Of a stretch of DNA of 64,000 nucleotides, positions 55,798-64,000 are shown one piece after another. The DNA lies in NCBI GenBank assembly GCA_033439765.1, contig JAULSN010000005.1, positions 1,565,001-1,629,000 of the forward strand, in the 5' to 3' direction. The position numbers and the translations under genes were made by a program. The first letter of the stretch is position 1; each line of letters starts with the position of its first letter. This stretch comes from Lasiosphaeria ovina. Taxonomy: Eukaryota > Ascomycota > Sordariomycetes > Sordariales > Lasiosphaeriaceae. The notes beneath the pieces were generated by a model. The model did no database searches, was not told the origin of the DNA, and saw nothing but the letters and a program-made list of their open reading frames with translations.

Positions 55798-57448
55798 TCA
55801 CCTCCGCCCGGCATCAGGCGAGCTCTGTCCCTGGCCCCTTCGGAGCGTAGCGAACGGGCTAACAGTACCGGCACGCAGCCAGGTATCAAGGCTGGGGAAC
55901 GCCGCGGCACCCCGTGACGACGCCCTCTGCGCCCCACGACTCGGTCCGGCGGCGTCGCTCATGGGCGAGTAGTTGCCGGCCAGCGCCAGCGCCTGCATCT
56001 GCGGGCTGCTGATGCTCGACGTGTCGCTGCTGGCTTTGGGGAAGAGGGTGAACTTGGTGTTGGCGCCGCGAGGCGGGGGCGGGTCGCCGAGCTGGAACCC
56101 GCCGCCATTGACGTTATTGGCGTTGAGGCCGTTCTTGACCGTCACCATAGTGGCCATCTGCGGCGGCGGCGTTGCTGTCATGGGCGTGTAGTAGCTGACG
56201 GCCAGGCCCATGGTGCTGACGGCGGCGTCGTCGTTGTTGTTGTTTTTCTCAGTGGCGGTGCTCTTCTTGCGGCTCAGCGCGCGCCCCGGCACCAGCGCCG
56301 GCAGCGGCGCCTTGATGTCGGCCGGGTAGTCGTCGTCGGTGCTGTAGCTGCTCTCGGCGTAGTCTGCCTGGTTGTAGGCCACGCCGTTGCCCAGCGCCGC
56401 CTTGTTCGATGTCCCCGTCAGCGCCGGGTACCCAATGTTGGCCCGGCTGCCCGCCGCGCTGCCGCCTCGGTATGCGCCTGCGCGCCTGCGCCGGCGGCGG
56501 TACCGCAGCACCAACACGAACGCCGCCACCGTCAACAGCGACGACCCGATGACGCCGCCGACCACGGCTAGCGCCGTCTGCGTCACGGACAGGGCCGCGC
56601 CCTGCGCTTGCTGCACTTGGGTGTTGGCTTCGTTCTGTGGACGAATGAACCGTGTTAGTGGCAAACCCAGGAAAAGCTTGGGGAGGAAGGCGTAGGTAGA
56701 CTGAAGAACTAACCCTCACGGCTGTGGCGTCGGCCTGGGCCTTTTGCACGACGCTGGCGGCCGAGTTCATGGCGAGCGCGGCGCTCTGGCTGGCCTGGGC
56801 GACGGCGCTCTTGAAGCTGGCGCCCATGGACCCGGTGACGCTGGCCATGAAGGCCGAGGCGGAGCTCGAGGCGGAGCGGACGGCGTCCTGGGCGCTGCGC
56901 GACGCGTCCTGGGCGGCCTGGGTAGCGGCGCGCGACGCCGCCTCGGCCGCGCTCTGGCCGGCCCTCGCACTCGCCAGCGACTGCTGCGTCTGGCTGAGCT
57001 GCTGCGTCGCCTGCTGCAGCGACTGGCTGAGCTGCTGGCTGCTCTGGCTCACCTGCTGGCTCGCCTGGCTGACGGACCGCGACGCCGCCGACAGCTGCTG
57101 CAGCTGGTTGCTCAGCGCCTGGATCTGCCCGTCGTCCTGCCGGACGGCCAGGAAGAGGTCGTGGACTGGGACCGAGGGCGCCGGCGTGATCTGTGGCGAG
57201 GCGGCGTCCGGTATTATCCTCTCCTCGCCCCTCCTCCATACTGGCTCCGCGGCATCTGCAGCTTCCCCCACCCTCCTCCCTCCAAGCAGCCCGTGCTGTC
57301 GTTGTTGTAGCCTGTCGGCGACGCTGTTGCCATTACTGTTGGTGTTGGTGCTAGCCCAAGTACAGCTCGAGCAGAGTATTAAAAGGGAAAAAAGACTGAG
57401 GCGGAGAAGCCGCGGTGGCGACGATATCAGGGATGTATTCTTGGCCAT
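55798..57448 (-). CDS. Single-pass membrane protein with Ser/Gln/Ala-rich ectodomain
   Basis: Two exons (57448-56720, 56634-55798) encode 521 residues. A signal peptide (LLRLSLFSLLILCSSCTWA) begins the protein; the start at 57448 puts it near the terminus. The ectodomain contains a long helical repeat region at about residues 115-255 built from Ser, Gln and Ala (SQASQQVSQSSQQLSQS and similar), probably a coiled coil or O-glycosylated rod. A membrane helix at about 263-288 is followed by RYRRRRRRAG, which places the tail in the cytosol. The tail is 230 residues, disordered, with Ser/Pro/Asn-rich and poly-Asn stretches. The layout resembles fungal cell-wall stress sensors (Wsc/Mid2 type), but there is no WSC domain, so this is an architectural analogy only. 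Confidence 0.8.
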
Positions 57449-58316
57449 GGTGGCTATAGGTAGCAGCAGCAGACCCGGGAAGCCGGGTCCCAGGAATGGC
57501 AAAAAAGGATAATATCCAAATGTTTGTTTCTCCTACCGCCCGGCGGAAGAGTTTGGAGTAGCAGTGTAATAGCAAAAAGGGCCGTCAAGCAGCAGTGGCA
57601 GCGGCAGCAACAGCAAAAGCAAGAGGGAAAGAAGGGAACGTGGCGATCATCCTTTCAGGCAGATGAGTGCCGACCTGGTTGACAAGTATTAGGCAGAATG
57701 GCAAAAGGGAAAAAGAGGGAGAAAGAGGGAAACCAAACGGTCGACGGAGTGGACGGGCTCGCCGGGTAGGTAAAGGGGCAGCCAGCCAGCCAGCCCGGCA
57801 TCACGAACAGGAAACTGGCCAGAAAGATCGCCGCGGATGGCACCGAAACCCTCGCCCAGGAATAGCTGTAGCGAGCGAGGGAACGACAACACGCGATTGT
57901 ATGATGGCCCGGGGATCGAAACCACCCCTGACCTGGCCTGACTGGCAGACAGGCGAGAAGAGAAAAAGAGCCAAGACCAAAAACTCCCCTCCCACCCGCC
58001 CTCCGGCTCGGCACTCTTCTGCCCTTCTTCTCCTTCTCTTCTCTGCTACTACCCTCCATGCTTGACCTTGGGCCTTGGGTCTTGGCTGCTTCGGGAACAT
58101 GCAGCAGCCGAAGCTGGGCGAGTGTCTTCCCCTGGAGCGGCATCGACTAACTGACAGAGTGACGAGCATGAACTTGCTCAACAACAAGGGGTTGGGGGGT
58201 TGGTGGTTGTCAAGAAAGCCAGTGGGGGTTGTGTGTGCATTCTGCATGCGCGTGCATGTGTTTCCACCCAGCAGAACAGCAGCTGCACCCCCTTGCCAAA
58301 CACCAAACACCAAGCA

Positions 58317-58355
58317 GACTGACTGACTGACTGACAGACAGACAGACAGACAGAC
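58317..58355. repeat. GACT/GACA tetranucleotide microsatellite
   Basis: Four gact units pass directly into about five gaca units. Confidence 0.85.
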
Positions 58356-59330
58356 ACTGGCCTGGATTCAGTTACACAAAACGACAACGGGACGGGAGTG
58401 AAAAATGCGTTTTTGCTGGTAGCCCAGGGTACGTAGTTGTGGTGTGCAAGATGGAGAAGCCCGGCAATGGCTTGCCGTGTGTCGTGTTACACCACTCCCA
58501 TTCTCGGTAGGTACCAGCCATCCTTTGGTTGAGGTGTTGCCGTCATCAAGGGTTACAAAAGCTCTCTCGTCTCAAATCGTGGAGAGAGAAGAGGTCAGAG
58601 CACGCACGGCCCCTTTCCCTTCCCCAGGACTCCAAAAAAGCTGCAAGGCTGCAGGGGGGTCGTGGTTCCCAAGAGAGGTGAGGTGCGGCGCACAGACCCC
58701 CCACTCTCTTCCCCAACTGTCAGAGGTTCAGAAGCCGGACCCAAGCTTTTGTCTGATTCGGCGAAGCTAGCCTAGTCGAGGGCCCTGCCCAAACCAACTG
58801 GAAACCAGCGTCTTCATGCCTTTCTGTTGTTTTTTTTTTTTTCTTTTTCTTTCTTTCTTTTTCTTTCCCTTTCGTCTTTATTTTTAATAGAGGGTCAGAC
58901 CGGTAGTTCTGCTAGCCGTTGCACCCAGCTACCTAATTGTAGGGAAGGCAGTTCCACTTGGCACTTAGAACGGGTTGGTAGTAGCTCGTGAGCTGCGTCT
59001 GGAATATGGATGTTGCCCAGCCTGGAGCTTGGTCAAGTAGTATTCTCCTTGCTTGCTGGGTGAAGCTGTGAGCTCGGCAAACGTTCACAAAGCCTTGTTG
59101 AGAGTCAATTGAGCAACGAGAGGGAATTGGTGTTCTCAAAATCGAGACGAAGCCTCACAAAAGGTCAATACCAATCAATGCCTCGCTGATGAAGCAGAGA
59201 GGCCAAGCTAAGATGCGGTAGGGAAGAGCAGAAGCTATGTAAGAAGCATGGGGCAAGCCCGTCATCGGCCTTGTCGAGCAGGCCAGCACCGTGATTGCAT
59301 GAGTGGGTGTGGTGCGTCAGTTTCTCTTCT

Positions 59331-59356
59331 CCATGCCATGCCATGCCATGCCATGC
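59331..59356. repeat. CATGC pentanucleotide microsatellite
   Basis: Five tandem catgc-type units are present. Confidence 0.85.
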
Positions 59357-60053
59357 TGTGACAATGTGGCCTGGGCACCACATGAGCCGAACTAGGACGA
59401 GCTGAGGCGACGTCCTGGGACAAAAAGAACAAACCACTGCTCCATGTTCCGTTCTCTACAACACCACATCGCCTATGTACACATAACACATACCAGCACA
59501 CAAAAGAGGAAAGCCGACTTCAAGGCAGCCAGCGGACCGTGCGCCTCTTGCTCAAGCCCTCTCTCCCTTCTCCTACGCCTTCTCCGAAGCACGTACATTG
59601 TTCGGCATTCTATCATATTTCTCACGCCAAAAAAATAAAATAGACCAGGCTGTCAAGAACAACAGCCGCATCTCCGAACGCCAGGCATGCAAATTGTCGT
59701 CCATATCTCCACCTCGGCTCGACCGACCCGAGGCTGAGAAGTAACGTCCAGTTCAGTTTTCCCATTTAGCCCCATTTCAAACTCCCAAGTCCCCAAAAAG
59801 GCGCAACCCATTAGAGAGAACTAATAAAACAATACCCTGATAATTAAGGCTGGCAATCAAAGTCGCGGGTTTCCGGGTGGCCATACAGGGCAAGCTCCGT
59901 CTGTCTCCGCCGCCTTGAAAGAGGCTGGCCAAACGGCAAAAGAAAGCCGTCTGCTTCTCTAACCAATTCGCTAGTGGCTCGACATCTCTCAGGCGCGCAC
60001 GCACGCTCCCCGGCAGTGCCACAGCACCGCCAGAGCGATCAGCAGCGACCGCT

Positions 60054-60982
60054 CTACACGGGCAGCTTGAACTTCTGGCCCTTGAGCACCTTGTTGTAGT
60101 AGATCCAGAAGAAGTCGCTGTACAGGACCGTCTGGATGATGCCGGCCGTCACGGCGATGTAGTCCACCTTATGCTTCGGCTCCATGACGTAACGGTAGAC
60201 CCAGTTGGGGATGTACAGGGCGCGGTACAGGCCGAGGGCGAAGAGGTAGTTTGCCGTGATGGTCTCGGCCTCGCCCGTGCGCTGCAGCATGAACAGCTGC
60301 GGCAGGATGGCCACGGCCTCGAGCCAGATCGAAAACGCCCATAGGATCTCCATGAACGAGTACTCGTACGGGAACACCACCGCCACCACCGCCGCCCCGC
60401 CGAGCAGGTACTGCACCCGGAACGTGTCGAGGTTCGGGTCGTTGGTCGGCTTGTACGCGTTGACCATCAGGTAAATAATGTACCCCTGCGCGCCGATGAA
60501 GAGTATCTTGAAGACGGCGTTGTAGATGCTCGTTGTTACAAAGAGATCTGTTTGTGTTCGCGGTTAGCCAAAGTGCGCTCCGCCGCCGCCGCTCCTTGCG
60601 TCAGCAAACCCGACCCAACACCCCTCAGCGACTCGTAGCCATGCGGCAAATCGCGTCCTTCAGATTCAAACGTGAAAAGAGATCGGGTCCCTACCGAGAT
60701 ATCGTGTGATGTAGACGAGAAAGTACAGGGCTTGCGATTTAAAAGAGATGCCGGAACAGCTCTGGCGACTGTTAGCCAGTTGCCTCCCTACGGTGTTTTT
60801 TCGGCTGGGGACGAGCGCACCTTGAGCTGCACCATCTTGTGGAGGAGAATGCAGATGGATGCGAGATGGGAAAGATCCCCTGTGGTAATGCGCAGACCGT
60901 ATTGTTAGTATCTCTATGCTCCCGCCTTCGCGGCCAGGGAAGAGTAGCCCGTACCCAGGACGCGGAACATGTTTAGAGGCAT
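60054..60982 (-). CDS. erd2: ER lumen protein-retaining receptor ERD2 (K/HDEL receptor)
   Basis: Four exons (60982-60955, 60879-60821, 60761-60695, 60547-60054) encode 215 residues, the normal Erd2 length. The receptor binds C-terminal HDEL-type signals in the Golgi and returns escaped chaperones to the ER. It is a seven-helix membrane protein. The N-terminus MFRVLGDLSHLASI is split by intron 1, followed by SCSGISFKSQALYFLVYITRYLDLF. Later come PNLDTFRVQYLLGG, the highly conserved FSIWLEAVAILPQLFMLQ with RTGEAETITANYLFALGLYR, and the C-terminal NKVLKGQKFKLPV. For intron 2 the acceptor at 60762 was chosen, because the cag seven bases earlier breaks the frame. The start at 60982 adds four residues before the usual Met-Phe-Arg. 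Confidence 0.94.
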
Positions 60983-61952
60983 CTTGAATTCGGTGCAGCA
61001 GCTAGCCCCTGTTTTCCGGCTTTGTTTCCTGTTAATTGGTCGCAAAGTCGAAGCTGCCCGTCGCAGCAGATTGCTGATGGGGGAATCGCGGTGCACAAAA
61101 CAGTTGGCGAACTGATATTGCGTGTGGGAACGTCGTTGGGGTTTTTCTGAAGCTTGTTGGTGATACAGAGGCGAAGCATGGACAATGCTCTCCGTCGGGC
61201 CGCTGGAGAGCTCTCTCTCAAAAGGACACGAACGCGATTTTGGCGTTGGGTAAGGAAAATGGGCCCTGCTGGGGTACATCCTTGTCGCGGGAAGAGCGTG
61301 ACCGCATCCCTGCAAGGGCTGTCGCAGGGCTGGCCGGGCCAATCACTTGCTGCCAAACTGCCGGAAATATCGGGGCCATGCGTTTCCTCTCCACTGGGCC
61401 AATCCAGCCTGAAACCAACGCCCGCCATGATTGGTAGGTGCCTATAATATTTCTTTAGAATCCCTTTATTTAGGATACCTAGGTAGATTTGGTATCATTG
61501 TCACCCACTTGCCGGTGGACGGGCACGGCAGTACTTCAATGTCTTCAAATGCCTCTCGCAATCCAATCCCGAGTGATTGTTGGCGGGGGACTTTATAACA
61601 CGTGAAAGGTCCAATTGCCATTGACTCGCCCTGAAGGCTTTTCTCCGACGGAAACGGTAGCTATGAGAACATATCGAAACTGAAAGACTGGCCCTACGCT
61701 CGCTCGAATCAAAATTGAAATGATGCATATAATAGTGATAATATTCACTCCCAATTCATTAGCCGTATCCCCTTTGGTAGCAAAAGTACTGTGAGATTCA
61801 GCCCGAGGAGTGGCTACCGCATTGCATCCGGGTATCAACGGAGTACTCGTCGTTCGCTAGTCGTGACCTGCTCGACCGTGCTCCGGGACGCCTAATCCTC
61901 GATAACAAGCAAATTTAATCCGACATCTCGATATGGACCACCAAAAATCCCC
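60983..61952. other. Promoter of erd2 and 3' flank of rfc5
   Basis: Both neighbours are on the minus strand. About 970 bp contains no supported gene. It is AT-richer near 61440-61760 and contains no clear repeats. Confidence 0.6.
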
Positions 61953-63127
61953 TCACAAGTCCATGCTCATTAGATACATTTCGAGTATCCGCATAAACTT
62001 CGCCACAAACGCCTCCAGATGGAAAATGACCTTTGTTCCTGTTTTGATCCTGTGCTCGTAAAACGCAGACCACTTGATGACGTCTGCTTTGAGTCCGTCA
62101 TCGATCTGGGGGATGAGCTTGAAGGTCAGTGTCTTGAGGATGATGGTTGGCGGTATGCAGTGAGTGAGGAGGTCGTAGAGTTTGGACCGGACTTGGAGAA
62201 TCCGCGCTGGCGTGTGCTCCTCAATGATCTCCTTGGCAATCTGGCCGATAAGTGCTTCCCAGTCCGGAGGCGGTATTGGAGTGCTGTCTGTGACTTTCTC
62301 ACTGCCGGCGTGTTAGCTGGGTCTATAAAGCCATGGCGCGATTCGGAGGTGTATATACTTCTGTGCGTGTACTGCCTCGTACATCAACAGCGCCTTGCGC
62401 AGGTTTCTCCCGCTCTCTTCGGCAATTCTCTGGTGCAGGCCTTTGACGACTGGCCAGCCTTCCTTCTTCGCAGACACAGCGAGCACGTCGCAGATCTCTT
62501 GGTGGGTGGGGGCAGCAACCCGCACGAGCAGCGTACGCGACCGGATGGGCGCAATGATGTTGGCGGTTGAGTTGGCCAGGAGGATGAGCCGCAGATTAGG
62601 GGAGTACTTCTCCATGGTGCGACGGAGGGCGGCCTGAGCATCTCGAGTGAGGTGGTCGGCCTCGTTAATGACGACAACCTTGAACTTTTGCTTTGCTGCC
62701 TGATCCACCTGCTGCGTCTGCGCGACCTCCTTGAGAAGATCTTGCACGACTACTCTATCGTAGTTGCCGACATCTGAAGGTGTTATCTCGAGGTGGTAGA
62801 CAGAGGAGACGATATTGAATTCGAGCTTGCGGTTGCTGCTGGTCTGGAAGACGCGGGCATCGATCTTAATCTTCTCTACACCGGGGCCGTACAATTCCTT
62901 CAGAGTTGCGACAATTCGTGTCTTTTTGCCTGCCCCGGAGGGCCCGTAGACGAGAAGGTGGGGGAAGTCGCCGCTTTGGGCCTGCGACACGGTTAGAAGG
63001 GGTCAGGGTCGAGACTCGACAGGGCTGCTACACGCCATACCAGTGAGCGCAATCGCTCGGATAGCTCCTCATGATATGTCAGGCTATCGAGCGACTTGGG
63101 TCGGTGTTTGTCGACAATCAGCGCCAT
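61953..63127 (-). CDS. rfc5: Replication factor C subunit 5 (human RFC3 orthologue)
   Basis: Three exons (63127-63041, 62981-62359, 62301-61953) encode 352 residues. RFC is the five-subunit clamp loader that opens PCNA and places it at primer ends; this subunit is also used in alternative loaders such as the Rad24 complex. The N-terminus MALIVDKHRPKSLDSLTYHE is the RFC box. The Walker A motif GPSGAGKKT is at residues 42-50, Walker B is VVINEADHL, and the arginine-finger region is APIRSRTLLVRV, in place of the SRC of other subunits. The C-terminal collar helices include IPPPDWEALIGQIAKEI and IKWSAFYEHRI and end in MYLMSMDL. The Asn codon at the second junction closes exactly (AA|T). This matches the family along its entire length. 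Confidence 0.97.
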
Positions 63128-63713
63128 TGTAGATCGTTGCTTGCTTCGAGAGACGGTTTCGTTGTGCTGCTGCTGAAAATCGGGGACTTGAGGGAGACGC
63201 GTCGAGGCTAAGGCTTGACGCGCCCAGGCCAAGATCAATTAAAGCGTGTGTCGGCGCACGGACCACATGAGCTGTCGTGTCTGCAGCGACATCCTATGCT
63301 TTTATAGGGCAATTCAGGCTTATAGATCCAGAGTCTCGAAACAAGTTAAAAGCTGGCACAGAAGACATTCGAATTTGTCTATACACCATTCCTGGAATAG
63401 CTGTAACAATGGGTCCAGAGAATGACCCGGACCGGCGTGCAAGTGGTTAGTCTAATACTACCTTACTTTCTGATGATGCTGTGACGAGGAGACGGGTTAA
63501 CTGTTGCTCAGCCAACTTTTACGGCGGCATAATCCAGTTACTCGACTTCACACAGATCTAGATAAAGAACATGGATGCGCCTCGTCAACACTACATGCAC
63601 GGGGGCTGTAGCTCTAATGGACACACAGCCAAGAGGAATCCCGCGATGCAGCGCACGGGGTCCGAGTTGGTCTACATATTTGTACAATTTATAATAGACA
63701 CACAGAGCAGTGC
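63128..63713. other. Promoter of rfc5 and 3' flank of mrpl16
   Basis: About 590 bp lies between two minus-strand genes. A 112-codon plus-strand frame at 63571-63909 mostly overlaps the last exon of the ribosomal protein in antisense and is not supported. Confidence 0.6.
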
Positions 63714-64000
63714 CTATGCGGGAGGAGGCGCCGAGGTGGATGTGGACGCAAGCGATGGCGGCTCGAGAGGGGCTTCTGGGAGCTTTTTCCTTGGGCGCTT
63801 GAGGTCTTCCAACGTAACGCCGTTCTCCAGTTTTGTGATTCCAACGACAGGCGCATCGCCCTTCTTAACGACCTCCCATTGCCCTATAGGTGCGTCAGTC
63901 TGGAAGTAAAAGTAAAAGCGGGGATTTCAGATATCCCGTACCTGGCAGCTTCTGTCCAGCAAGCCGGAAGGCGTCTCGAACGACCTGTTCGTGGAGCTGG
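63714..64000 (-). CDS. mrpl16: Mitochondrial large-subunit ribosomal protein L16 (uL16m), 3' part
   Basis: Only the C-terminal part is in the window; the gene continues beyond the right edge. Two exons (up to 63942, then 63883-63714) are joined by an intron with a gtacgg donor and ctatag acceptor. The join gives HEQVVRDAFRLAGQKLPGQW, the conserved L16 helix (bacterial L16: AFKLAAAKLP), followed by EVVKKGDAPVVGITKL and LEDLKRPRKKLPE, typical of fungal Mrpl16. A nearer cag acceptor leads at once to a stop and was rejected. The protein sits near the peptidyl transferase centre of the mitoribosome. The final 20 residues are a Pro/Ser/Ala-rich tail. Confidence 0.85.

Larger units (their letters stand above)
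57449..60053. other. Long intergenic region with microsatellites
   Basis: About 2.6 kb includes the promoter and possible long leader of the sensor-like gene on the left and the 3' flank of erd2 on the right. Repeats are at 58317-58355 and 59331-59356, with pyrimidine-rich DNA near 58826-58880. No gene is recognised. Confidence 0.5.

Noticed and set aside
57655..58143. 162-codon minus-strand frame with hydrophobic stretches
   Set aside because: It lies in the presumed leader of the sensor-like gene; an overlapping frame on the other strand is equally open, and no signal or domain is convincing.

Overview
The window is chromosomal DNA from a filamentous ascomycete (Pezizomycotina, most likely a Sordariomycete). 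The evidence is short GT-AG introns with ctaac/ctgac-type branch sites, GC-rich exons, the split ATP-citrate lyase genes acl1/acl2 in divergent orientation, and mutations in one island that look like repeat-induced point mutation (RIP). The core genes are typical of euascomycetes. The species cannot be named from the sequence alone.

Layout. 1-2706: no convincing gene. 2707-11140: an unknown multi-exon protein, a glycine-zipper protein and a small secreted cysteine protein. 13376-26086: housekeeping genes for membranes and trafficking, namely DLT1, the nuclear-pore membrane nucleoporin NDC1, the endosomal syntaxin PEP12, the mitochondrial insertase COX18/OXA2, the ER mannosyltransferase ALG11 and an unknown disordered protein. 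27808-38407: an acetyl-CoA block, with a mitochondrial PDH-kinase-family gene followed by the divergent acl1/acl2 pair. 39497-41218: a GPI-anchored GH72 beta-1,3-glucanosyltransferase.

41219-49118 is a gene-poor accessory island. It holds a 9-bp/72-bp minisatellite, AT-rich decayed DNA, a small CxxC-rich gene with its own TATA box, a 27-bp satellite flanked by a 15-bp inverted repeat, a heavily mutated PAC1/LIS1 (nudF) copy, and a second gene remnant. Ordinary genes resume at 49119: a WLM-domain (Wss1-like) metalloprotease, a secreted LicD-family protein, a wall-sensor-like single-pass membrane protein, the K/HDEL receptor ERD2, replication factor C subunit RFC5, and the 3' end of mitochondrial ribosomal protein L16 running off the right edge.

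Gene models were spliced by eye. Junctions were accepted when the reading phase closed and the protein matched a known family. Uncertain junctions are flagged, in particular the last one of the unknown gene at 24159-26086 and the 6-nt first exon of the GH72 gene. The most notable observations are the RIP-like PAC1 pseudogene, the inverted-repeat-flanked satellite, the CxxC gene between them, and an orphan 18-residue tandem repeat at 30614-30748 with no visible start codon.
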